Origin: Serinus canaria
Lineage: Eukaryota; Chordata; Aves; Passeriformes; Fringillidae
Assembly (NCBI RefSeq): GCF_022539315.1
Contig: NC_066315.1
Coordinates: forward strand, 46,419,174-46,483,173
Direction: 5' to 3'
DNA: 64,000 bases
Program-made: the position numbers and the translations under genes
Notes under the pieces: generated by a model
What the model saw: the letters and a program-made list of their open reading frames with translations, nothing else
What the model was told of the DNA's origin: nothing
Database searches by the model: none
Shown here: one piece after another, positions 52,601 to 64,000 of the stretch
Layout of the letters: the number at the start of each line of letters is the position of its first letter
How positions within the stretch are numbered: the first letter of the stretch is position 1

Positions 52601-55600
52601 TAATAATAAGCTTAACCTAATCCTCCTGTTATTCTTATGAGTTCATTTATATTTCTGGCAAGATAACCAGACAAAGCTGGACATGAGCTGTGACTACCAC
52701 AAAAAAAAATCTGTAGAAAGCTTGCCTGAGGAAGGTTTCTTCAGCTCCAAGGAACTTATCAAGCTTGCTCTCCCTGTATTTTGGAGAGCTGAATTGCTGC
52801 ACATGAGGGGTCCATTCTAGAGACATTTTATGGGTTAGATTTAACTGAAAGCTTTCTTGTGGGTGTTTTTAATAGTTGCAGATTTTTCTTTGAGTTTTGC
52901 TGTCTTGTTTTCTCAATCTCACAGGGCATCCAAAAAATCTGGGATGTTCCCAGGCTTTGAGATCTCTGTAGACCTCTGCATTATGTCAGCTTTTAAGTAA
53001 CTGTCTGTGGTATAAAGCAGCAATCCGGAGTATAGGCAAATCTCCTTCTTTCCTGTCTGTCCCCATAAGGGATTGCTGTACTGAGAGGTGTATGAAGATC
53101 CCATACTCCACATTTGCTCTCTCAAGTGTACAAACTACTAGTGTGTAAAGCAATTAACATAAATAAATTATTTTATTTTTTTATTTAAGTATAAAATATT
53201 TAATTAAAATAAATTCATTATTCAAGCTTCATTTTTCTATCATCACAGCACATGAAGGAATCAGAATTTCACAGGACTTTTGATTTACACAGTGCCTCAA
53301 ACAAACACAGCACAATCAATTTTGGCATCCTCTCCCTTTGCTATTCAACCTGCAAAATGTTTGCACCCAAGGCAGTGAAGCTCTGGGAGCAAGAGCAGAT
53401 TGAGCACCAGGCATCAGCAGTGAGATGAGAGACTAATGCAGCCCTTGATTAACTGTGAGCACACAGGTCCTACATATAGGGCTGGGCAAGTTCTGGTGAG
53501 GACTTGGGACATGACAACAAAAGGTCCTGACCCACCATGGAAAGTTTTAGCACCTAAGGATTATTGTACCCTCGGGCATAGCAGCACCAAAGCAAAGAGC
53601 AGACTCAATGGGAGCAGACAAAAATGGTGCCACAGGTACTTCTGCTTATCCAACAGTGTGTATTTATCCATCTTAAATGTTTGCTACTGCAATCCCTAAT
53701 CTTGGGTAATGCGTGGGTATGTGTGTTGGGTTCACCCACTCTTAAACTATTGAGATGCCTATTGGAAACCAACGCGTGGCTGTGCTCCCATAATTAACTC
53801 TCTCTGGTGGATTCATCAGAGCAGACACAGACTTACAGAGTTAGCCAGTGTCATCCTGGAGCAGGGGTAGAACTAAAATGCCACTGCATCCAAAGTACAC
53901 TATGACAAGTACCTTCCTCTCCCAAAGGGAGCAGTAGGGTTATATTTTAACCTGAAGTAGAGGGATGTACATATATGAGAGCAGGTGCTGTGAGTTCACT
54001 GCTTCATCATGAGTCTCTCTCTGACTCTTCCACTTAAGCCAGCTGAAATTAAAATTGTTGATGAATGTGCTGGGAATACTGAAGGGAGTTGGAGCCATAT
54101 GTTTTCTTGCATTATGGGGTATTCCTACAACTAACATTCTGTTTACATAATATTCCTGAAACATAAAAGCTAAAATAAATCTGGCATGTGAAAATTAATA
54201 ACAAGTAATTTCTCTTATGATAACTCCAGAGGAAGCTGTTGTAAGTGTTAAGGTATTCAGACAGCTGATTTTTGTACATCAGCTCTCAAATGAGGTATGT
54301 AGTTTACAGAGAGTGAGTGCTTAAGGTTATGTAGCCTATGAGTACATGAAGTAAGACCTTGTTGAGAATGGTGGATACTAAAGCAGCAAAGAAAAAGATT
54401 ACAAAGTTCATTTCCTAAGTGCTCCTTCTTAGCACTTTACATTTTCAAATCACAGTGTAAACATTTAATTCTCACTGTACTCAGGTTTGAAGTTGTTGAA
54501 ATTAAGAAAAGACTTCTTTGCTGTGCAGGAAGCCAAGAGCAGAGTTGAGATTAAAATGCAAAAATGCCTGGTTCCTGGCCTCAAGCTCAAGTCCTTCTGA
54601 TGGGATTTAAGAGGTTTCTCATGCACAAAAAGTGTATTGTTTTATTCTTGTCAAAGCAAAAATTCTCAAACTTTCAGAAAAAAGCATTGCTAGATTTTTA
54701 AGACACTAAATCTTCTCTGCTCCTTTAAGGCCCAGTAGAGATGACAACCTCATTAATATTCCATTTAGCAATGTTTCTTTGGCAAGTAAAAACCTTAAAA
54801 TAAGTCAAAAATCTAGTAATGAATTGAGGCATGGGCTATAAAACACTTGCATTTGGAGCAGGAGGAGACAATATGCAAGAAAATCCCCCTTGAACTTTGT
54901 GTTCAGATATCAAAGATTTGGCTGAGGTTTGAAAACCCATTTTTGTTGTTCTGCTCATCCATCTGTCTACATGGATTTTCTCTGTTGTGTTAATTTTTCA
55001 TCCCATTGTTCATGAAAAAGAATTTCCATACTCCTTGGAGTACGACAAGGTGATGACATAGGTTATAGATGTCCTTGTTGTCCTCAAAGGATGATGTAAA
55101 CTTTCAGTAATTTTAAGATTTGCTGTAGTTATAGAAAACATTTTCAAAAACATCTTATGGACTTGTTGGCATGAAGGAATACCCTTTTTGGCCTTGTGTC
55201 TGAAGGCAAAGACTGTTTGCTGACAGTATAGAGAAAGATCACCAATATATCACTACAAGGGGTTGAGTGTTGTTTGGTAATCAGAAAAGAACTTAAAGAG
55301 ATCCCACAAAAAAGTGCCTATTTTATCTGCCATTGAGCTTGTTAATATGACCTCACTTTACAGAAGGCCCAAATCTTCACTGCAACTGTTAGCAGTAAAG
55401 ATCTGACTTCAAAATATCCATTAGCCCAAAATCAAAATACACTACACTGGCATTTCAGCCCATTTTTAAGGGATATTTGGTTTGTATTCCATCTCTAACT
55501 CACCTGCTCTGATTTCCAGATCGTTTGTCTCTTTGCTTAGTTTGATCTCTACAGTCATTTCAAACTGGTATCTGCCGATACCCTGCAGAAGCAGAATGCA

Positions 55601-57891
55601 ATTAACAGGCATCTGTGAGCTGTGTACTCTGCACAGCTGGGTGAGATCACACCAAACATGGTGGCAGAGAGACACCAAAGGAACAAATTTCTCTGGCAGG
55701 GTGTACTCTCATAAGTCTGTGCTTTCTCCCAAGATGTCTAGACTGCTGCCCGACTTGACATAATCTATTCCATAGCCATAGTCCATATTGCGTGGTAGCC
55801 AGTGATATCCCTGGCCAGGATTCCCATCTGGCTTTTGAGGCAAGGAATTTACACTGCATGGTTCTTTTTATCAGCTGTATGCAAACTGTGCACTATAGCC
55901 CCAAGAATTTTCTTTACCTGGGTCCTTAATTTCTCTTTGTCTCTCAGTGCTGTTCATATTTCTTTACAGATGATAAAGGAACACTTTTTAGTTATGGAAT
56001 ACCACAGGGATTTTTGTTAACTTTCTCCATCTATAGATGTTGAAATTTTATATGGGAGAGGATATTTAACTGTACTACTGGAAGTAATAACATAAAAATA
56101 TTTATTTTCATCACTGTCCTTGCAACAGATGGGGGCTACATTCAAAGCCATGCCAGGGTTTGAAATGTAAATACTCAGAGAATTGTTGGTGAAATATGTT
56201 TTACTTCCATAACTGAGATGGGAATGATCGACAGTGGTCTGTGCAGAATGTTTAAAAGCTTTTCCATATGACTAGGAAGTCAAGAGTTGATAAATTTCCT
56301 CAGTGTTTATAATTAAAACCCAGAAGAAGATATTAAACTTTACTGGTTTCTATGTTGTGGTCAATATTAAGATTTATTGACTGGAGGACCAATATTGACT
56401 GGAGGGTGGGGGGGAAAACGAGGCCTGATTTTTTCTTTTAAGACCTACCAAATCTGGATGGTGACTGAAAGCAGAAGGTTGCATGGTTTAGACATCCAAT
56501 AGCAACTTATTTCAAGGACAAAAATTTGTTTGCCTTTCTGAAAGATTCCAAAGATTTTCTAATGTTTTTTTACAATGCTTTAGGAAAATTGATATTGCAG
56601 TAATGCTTTTAAGGGCTTTTGATTTGTGGAAATGCCCCTTTGACATGCAGTTGTTGGAGTTATGCGGAGTGCCTAAAAATGCTGGATTGGCAGCCTGAGG
56701 GAGAGAGTTTACTGTGTTGAGTTGGTAGAGTGTTGTGTGGGTGCAGTATGAGCAACAGCAACAGAAGTTTCTTGTGGTCTCTTACTGTTATGTTTCTAGC
56801 TCAGGGTGTGAAAGCACAGCTTGCTGAAGTCCACAGAATCATCCTTGTGTCTATCCAGTCCCTGACTGTCTCTGAATTACTGCAAACAAATGATGACTTT
56901 TGTGACATGAACTGCTCCTTCCTGAGAAGCATGAAAATGCACCTGAACTCATTCCAGGTCACCACTACTTATGCTTTTGTGTTAAAAGTTTTAGAATTTT
57001 AAAACATCAGATTGAGCCAGGAAAGTCAGAGATCAGAGACTGATCTCATAAACCAACTTATTACGTGACTATCAGTCCTACATACACAACATATGTATTT
57101 TTGCCTGCTCCTAACTGTTGCCTGAATTATACGCATTGCTAAAGAACTGAACACAGAAATTAATCTCTTGCAGATGCTGACTTGTGGCTGGCAGCATCCT
57201 TCATTTTCAGGCTTAAGGTACTAATAAAATGCTTAAGTCTGCTTTCCATTCAGATGTGAGAAAGTCATCCAGATTGACATGAACCAAGTCTTTGATTCAT
57301 TTTTCTTGGTGGCGAGAGTGGACCTAGCTCATGTCTTGGGGTTCTAGACATGGTATTTAATGAAGTAGCCCAATAACCCAATCAACACTTAGATCCAGCA
57401 AAGTAATTTATCCAGCAACTTTTGCCACCTCCCTTCCCTGGCAGTTTGGAGCCCATCAAATTACATGTTCAGACTGAATTCAGGCTTCTTGGTGCCTCAG
57501 CAAAAGGATTTGTTATGAGCTGAGTGTGGAATGACCAAGAGAGGATTACTGTGCTTGTGTGCAGTAGGAACATAAACAAATTTTTAATATTGAGTGTCAG
57601 CTGCAAGAAAACCAGTTTTGTCTTAAGGTTAGTTGTATATCTGAAAACTGGCAGACACAAGGATTGGTTTTCAAGGCTTGTATTGGCATTGTCTTCATGA
57701 CGCCTTACTTATGCTAGGAAAATGCATTATGTTCAGGTAGCTAGTGGGCAAACTGTTTTAACTTCTTACAGTTTACCTGAAACCAGTTGCCTCAATGTTA
57801 AAAATTTTTAGTGCTCTTTTATGTATCTTGTAAATATAAATGCTGTATTTCTGTGCAGTAATCCAAATGAAAGTGTGAAAGAATATATTCC

Positions 57892-57915
57892 TTTTTTTTT
57901 TTTTTTTTTTTTTTT
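57892..57915. repeat. Poly(T) run of 24
   Basis: Twenty-four consecutive T occur after gaatatattcc. On the minus strand this could be the poly(A) tail of a retrocopy, but no source sequence is recognised beside it. It is likely length-variable. Confidence 0.93.
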
Positions 57916-60228
57916 GTTGACCATTTGTTTTCCCCTGTTGTAGTACAGGTGTGACAGTGATGGAGGAACATGTTTGCAGGTCTGTGGGGCTGCTGGAAAA
58001 AAGGTCCCTCCCAGGGCTGTTCACAAAGTGAATCATTAGCCTGACTGTAACAATAAATGCCATGACAGAGAACATGGAAGGATTTATCCAAAGGTCACAT
58101 TCACCCAGAAGGTTACTCTGCTGAAAGAAGCTTGCAGCTGTGTTAAGATTAAAGAGTGTCAGAGAACCATAATGTGTGTGATTTTTTTCACTCTGAGTAA
58201 AATATGAGCTGTTTGTCTAACAGCCCCAGATGAGGGATTCTAGTGTCAGACTGCCTAGGGGCTGTCATATATATTTCCAGTGGGTTTTTAGTGTTCAGGA
58301 ATAATCTCGTCTTTGATACATTTATCTGACACATCCTAAACTCTTGTGATGCCCAGGAGGAGAGCTTTGTCCTGCTATTCCGACTGCTTTTAAGTCACTC
58401 AGAAAAGGGAAGCGTAGTGGGAACAACTCAGACAAGTAACTGAGGTCTAAGTTATGTCCCAGAAATGGAAGTAGTCCAAATGAAACACTCACCTTCTTAC
58501 TTGAATATGCTGGTGGGCCAGGCTGTGATGTGATAAGCATTTTATCTGCAGCAACAGGCAGCTGCTTAGGTGTCTCATCACTGGTGGGCTTCAGTGTAAA
58601 CCCTTGTGTGAGTTTTTATACATGCATGGAAGGACGTGGTCATGTAATTCAGTAAGTGGCAACACCTCTATGGTTAATCTTGTTAACCTGCTTCTTCTTT
58701 CATTGATAATATTTTAAAGTCAGGAGTGGTGTTATGAGTTTAATACTGATTTAGAAGCAAGAGTTTTGCCTTTAGTGGCATAGGGTATGCTGTAGCCCAT
58801 GGTTGCACGAAGTCTCTTTGGTCTATCCTTAGCAGATTACATCGCTTTTCTCCTCCACTGCCAACAGTAAGCCTGCCTCTCTGCGCTCAGGTAGGACACC
58901 TTGAGCTTTCAGAATCATTCTCAGCAGTGGCAGTCCCCAGTAGATGCTGTGGAAAAACAGTTGTGGCACAGAGGGATATGGAGTGTTGCTGTACTGAATG
59001 TTCCTCATTCCAAGTAATTGTGGTTATTGTAGCATCTGTGGACAGTAAACAAATTAATCTTCTGACATGTTGCAGAAAACACCAGAGAAAAACCATGAGA
59101 AAGTTTTATATAATTTTAATAGTGCTTTGTAATTTCCTACCCACAAGTAATTTAATTTTTCATTAGAGGACTCGGCATTGGAAGTGCACATGTGGTGAAC
59201 ATGAAGGAGAAAAGATTTGCTGGTCTCTCCTCCTGGGTTTCCATTGTGAGTTGATTTTTCTGAAAACACTTTAGTGGCATTTTTTTACTTGTGTTTTATA
59301 GAAGCTTCAAGTGATCACCTCATGAGAAGTGGGCCCTACTAAGGACTGCACAGCAGTTATAGGCAAATATTTCAACAGCCCGGCAAGAACTCTTTAGCAG
59401 CCATTTAGAAGGTTTTGTATTTACAAGTGGGATTAAAAGTGACCTTGACTGACAGCTCTCTCAGCAATGTAGCCATGCTGGTTGTTTGGATGATATCTGA
59501 ACCTGCTTTCTGACTCTGACTCCACATGGTTCTTATGTTGGCTTGATCTAGGGAGTCACATAAATGAATGTGGATTGTTATAAGAGATGGGTTTCCATGT
59601 ATGATAGCTTTTAAATATGGAAAGTTGCCATGAAACACAACATGAGGAAAGAGAAAAACACCTGGGGCTGAACTGGTGTCATGTTTCTGTTTTACTTCTG
59701 AAAAACCTAAGATTATATTCCAATTGCACAAGATAAAATACCTTAAATTAGTTGCCTTAGCTTGAGCAGAGCTCCTAGAGGACCTTAATCAAAGCAAAGC
59801 ACTCAGCTTTTGACAGAAACCCCAGAGCTTTTTGTTGTTTGAGGGGTTTTTTTTCACTTGTTTAATACAAAGGTGATTCAATCCTAATGGAGAGCAGTCA
59901 CTGTAATGCAATACTTCTCTGTGTTATTATGCTATTAAGTAAAAAACCTGTAAGTGGTGCAGTAGTACTCTCAGCTGTAGCCTAGTTAGATACAGGAAAA
60001 TACCTGAGTCCCATTGTAAGGAAGTGGTCCCTTTTCTTCAGGTCGTCTTGGTCTTTCATTTTCAATCTTCAAAGCTTTTAGTAAGCATAATTTTTTTAAA
60101 ACCTTCCAAAATGTGGCTGATGTTTTGGAGGTGAGTGAATGGGAGGCATGAGGCTTGGCCCCAGCTCTGTCCTGTGTCACATCTGAACCACCCAGGAATA
60201 CATCACTCAAAGTCTCAATATCTGAGAA

Positions 60229-60885
60229 TGTGTCTTGGTTTCAAAAGACAGGTGTCTGCTAAGGAAGGCAGGAGCCGCCCTGAAATGGAAAATGTAAACC
60301 CTCTCCCTCTGAATTGCTATAAATTTTAAATTAAGGGGCTCTCAGGCAAAAATATAGGAGCAGGACAAACAGTTTTTTATTAGAGAAGAAAATTAAAAGA
60401 TGAAATAAACAATTCAGTAAACCAAAACAGCACTGACAGAGTCAGAATACAACCTGACACCCTGTTGGTCAGGGTGCTGGTAGCAGTCCAATTGGAGTTG
60501 TGGCTGCAGTCCTCCTGAGTGTCAGGTGTGGTTCTGTTGGAGCAGGGATGTTGTAGAAGGGTGTAGTCTTCCTTTGAAGATCCAGTGGAAGAGGCAGCTG
60601 TTCCTTTGGGAAATCCAGTGGAGAAGCCATACTGGTGTTCCAGAAGCTCCAGATTATTTCTGGGTAGGAATGCTTGGCTCCTCCCTCTGGGTGGAGCATC
60701 TCCCAATGGGATGCTGTAGTTCTTATCAGTCATGCAGTGACATTCAAGAGCCTGTTATCAGCAGATGTCTCCCCAGAGGGAGGAGTGGTTGTGGCAGAGA
60801 TAAGGAAAACTGCCCTCTTAACAGAAGACAACTGTCATACAGATGGCAAATAGAATACAATTTGCTTGGCAATCCAGGAGTATGC
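60229..60885 (-). mobile_element. LTR-like dispersed repeat, probably of endogenous retrovirus origin
   Basis: The block begins tgtgtcttggtttc and contains gacaggtgtctgctaaggaa, ttaaggggctctcaggcaaa, acagagtcagaatacaacct, cacc then ctgttggtcagggtg, ggctgcagtcctcctg and tgcttggctcctccctctgg. It finishes near ttgcttggcaatccaggag. I recall this combination from passerine genomes as a common LTR. On the minus strand a TAATAAAA signal (about 60379) would fall near its end, and the element would close in ...CCAAGACACA at 60229, the usual CA end. No viral gene is adjacent. The family name and exact right edge are unknown to me. Confidence 0.68.
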
Positions 60886-63800
60886 AAGAGAAAGCCTCCA
60901 AAATCAGAGAGAATTGGTTGTCAGGTGCTATGGTGGAGTCTCCTCTGACCTTTTGGTGCAGGTGGGTTATCAGTTGTGCAGGACATGGGCTGCCATTTAA
61001 ACCACTGCTCATCAGTGCAGAGTTTTGCAGATGCACCCATTGCACCAGAGGCTGAAAATATGTGCCTGAACCATCCAGGCAACAAGTACTTCAAAATTTA
61101 TTTTTATTCTCTTTTATAAACCCACTTCTTCTGTGTCTCTGGTACTCTAGCTTTATTGATGAATGCTTGCAAAAGAAGGAGCATAATAAAGTCTCTCTTT
61201 AGAAAAAGATTTTGAAGCAGTGACCTTCTTAACTTTATGTCACGGTTTCCATTTGCCATCATGCTTGTTGCAGTTTGAAATTTCCTGGCATCTTATCCAT
61301 TGGCTCAACACTGAAGTTTTCACTTTTTTCTTCATTGCCCAGTTAGTGGGCAGTGACCAGGAATGTGCTTCTGAAGTGGCTTGCTCTGCTGCGTTTAGGT
61401 CTCCAATGAACCAACTCAACAGCTTTGCTAATGTCAGTGGGAGTGTAGCTGAAGAGTTATGTTTCATGGACAAAAATTGAAGAAGCAGACTATAAAGTTT
61501 AGATTTGACACCTTTTTCAGTTTGATGACTGGAGCAGAGAGGTTGGCCCCAGATTTCAGAGTCATTGTGAACTGAAGGTAGGAGGGGAGTCCAGTGCTGA
61601 GGGCAGCAGCTGGCCGCTTGATCTAGCAAGTGAGACATTTGCCACTTAGCTGATCTCTGGTGTCTGCATTTCCTGACTTGCATGCTGTGTGATTCCTGTG
61701 ATGGTTGGAAACAGCAATAAAAGTGGATTTAGAATGAAAATATTCCATTCTGCCATGTGGTCTTTTAGAGTGCCATGGGTTTTCCTATGGAGGTTTCTGG
61801 GAAAAGGGCTGCTCCTGGGGCCGGAGGTGTTTACTTCATGTTGTAGGAATTTGCACTCCAACCAGAATATGAAGCTGTTGGAAGTTCCCTGGAGATAAGA
61901 CCATGAGTGTGACTGAGAATGTCAAGGGGATGTCTAAATGGAGAAATTTACTTCGACTGCTGTTGTGTAAGTGGATATTTTTACAGGGACTGTCCCTTTG
62001 CAGGAGAGAATATGCAGAGAGCTAGGACTATGTATTGCCAGTTTTCCCGGCTCCAGGGATTACTCTCAGTACAAGCCTGTGGCAGGACAATTTCTGCTGG
62101 TCTCTTCCATCTTACATCAGCTGTAGGTCAGACCTTAATGGCGCATTTTTCATCTGTCTCATTGCAGGTGAGATGATTTGCTTGAGGCCACACCAGAAAA
62201 TCACATCTATTTAAGATTAATAAGGAAGTGTTTTTTAAGCCTAGCCTAGACTGCTGTGCTACTGCGTGCAGTAGATCATAGGGTCTGTGAGTTCTGCAGC
62301 ATAAAACAATAGAGGTATTTTGATTGGTAATGCAATAATATTAACAATAATTATAAGTACTTATAATGGGGAAGAATTATTCCTCTTAGCAAAGTTCTTC
62401 TATTTAGCCTTTAACCTGATATTTTCCTATTATGTCTTATGAATGGAAAAACATCTCTGGGTCACTTTATTGCACAGAAAACAGGAAAAAGAAAATAAGT
62501 GCTGGTATTGTCATCATGGTTGATGAAGTCTAGTCAATTTACAGATTTTTCACAAAGTTGCTGGAAATTACTGTTTTATTTCAGATTATAATATGGGATA
62601 GCACTTGCTGCTTCTGTTATCAAGAGAAACTCTGTGTTTTGAATGTCACCCTGACCCCCTGGATAGCTCAGGGCTGATTAATCTAAAATGATGCTGCCAA
62701 GACCTTGGGCCAGGGGAGTGTATGTCTGTAAAATCTGATAAATACTAGGCAAGTAATATGATTACAGTGATGAGGCAAGGGCATCTTCCACCTCTGGGCA
62801 TATTCCCCATTGCTTTTGGAAGTCAGATGCAGCAGACTGTGCTGTGCTTCCCGCTGCAAAGGGCTGGGATTTGGGAAAGGCCAGTTAGAACATCTGCTGT
62901 GCTTCAGGCAGCATCGGAGGAAGCTCTAGGAAGCACGTGTACCCCAGAAACGTGATTTATGTATCGCTCTGTGGTCACAGAGTGTGATCTGTGCATTTTG
63001 TTCATCGTCATGAATGCACTGGAAGGAGAAATAAAAAGTGAGAGAGAGGGTCTGCTTCACTCAGATGGTCTGAGGCAAAGATTTGAAAGCAATGAAACAC
63101 CTTGCAAGACAGAGCAATGGGGAAATCAGAAGGTGGTGTCAGGGCCAGCTCTGCCATCCCCCAGCTCTACCATTCCCCTGCTGAAGACATGATTTGTGAG
63201 TATGTGGGACAAATCACTTCCCAAATTGTTACCATTCCTGTGCCTCCCCATAAGTGAGTCTCAGAGGGGAAGGTGCAGGTTCCTTGGTTGGGTCTGCCCA
63301 CTGCCATGAACTTGGAAAGAACAAACTTAAGACTTGGCAAAATTTCCTTCTTGCATCCCACACATGGGAGATCTGACTCTCAATCCACATAATTCAGCAA
63401 CTGCCTCTGATTTGAATTGAGCCTGGGGCTAAAAGCTGTTTACATTCAGTGAGCAGTATGCAAATTAAATGAGATGGGGACTTCCCTCTGTTATTAGACA
63501 TTTATATAAATAATTAGCAGCAAAGTGGTATCCCCAAAAGAAGCTATGTAAAGGGGCTGGAGTCTTTCCCCACCTGGATAATTTTTAATACTGGATCATT
63601 TTAATACTGTGAAAATACATTGCTTCCCTTCATTTCTTGTTAAATAGGAGATTTTAATGCTAGGGCTTTTATCTTGCCTGTGTTTTATAAGTGAAAAATG
63701 TAGGATATTTCACAAGTTAAAAAGCATACAAGATGCACAAACTTAGCAGGAAACAGATGGGGGAAATGGCATTTCAAGCTAGTCTGACTTTAAAAATTTT

Positions 63801-64000
63801 TACTGTAATAGCACATGGATGAAGGTTTGAGACTCCAGATTGCCCACTTACTTTTGTGTAAAATGAAATATGGAAACAGAACATGGAATGCTTCTGAGGC
63901 TTTATCTGCTGATCTCAAGCATTCGGGGCTGCTTGCTATCATTGCAGCTTCTGACTGGCATAAAACCCACCAGTGGTACAATGGCTTGTGGAGTTCATGG

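Noticed and set aside
57930..57985. Cys-containing stretch after the poly(T) run considered as the next BMPER exon
   Set aside because: It does not match the expected start of the remaining C8 segment, and no frame-compatible phase-2 acceptor is present.
60380..60948. Plus and minus frames of 117-140 codons
   Set aside because: They lie within the LTR-like repeat, which is non-coding.
61240..61683. 147-codon minus-strand frame
   Set aside because: Composition is unlike any known protein family and there is no gene context. Probably chance.

Overview
The window is eukaryotic, from a vertebrate and most likely a bird. It holds widely spaced exons with GT-AG splice sites. Its interspersed repeats are CR1-type LINE fragments plus two LTR-like segments that I recognise from memory as families common in songbird genomes. 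GC is low and repeat density is modest. There is no prokaryotic-style gene organisation, and almost all open frames are short chance ORFs in introns.

The one gene I can support is BMPER (BMP-binding endothelial regulator, the Crossveinless-2 orthologue), on the + strand. Seven internal coding exons are present at 15201-15300, 18556-18665, 19384-19524, 21781-21885, 27711-27756, 36120-36449 and 43431-43767. They total 1169 nt, about 389 codons, or a little over half of the usual ~685-residue protein. Joined, they give an uninterrupted frame with intron phases 0/1/0/0/0/1/1/2. The encoded part runs from the end of one von Willebrand C (vWC) module through the next two vWC modules, then the von Willebrand D (vWD) domain with its GDPH cleavage motif, and into the start of the C8 region. 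The signal peptide and first vWC modules lie upstream. The rest of C8 and the TIL-like C-terminus lie downstream. I searched by eye for both and did not find them here.

Layout: 1-15200 is the upstream intron, with a CR1 copy at about 13184-13600. 15201-27756 holds five small vWC exons, an (ATCTAT)n array next to the third, and a ~750-bp pyrimidine-strand compound microsatellite (TTCC/TGCC) at 26611-27363 shortly before the fifth. 27757-36119 is an intron with a 43-bp-period duplication and a purine (GAAAAA)n tract. 36120-43767 holds the two vWD exons, with an LTR inserted just after the first of them and a diverged ~130-bp duplicated segment. 43768-64000 is the beginning of a >20-kb intron with a longer CR1 copy and a second LTR.

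I found no second gene, structural RNA gene, CRISPR array or previously undescribed system. The points most worth checking are the long polypyrimidine array in the vWC5 intron, the two LTR insertions (one ending in a near-perfect inverted repeat close to the vWD exon) and the duplicated intronic segment.
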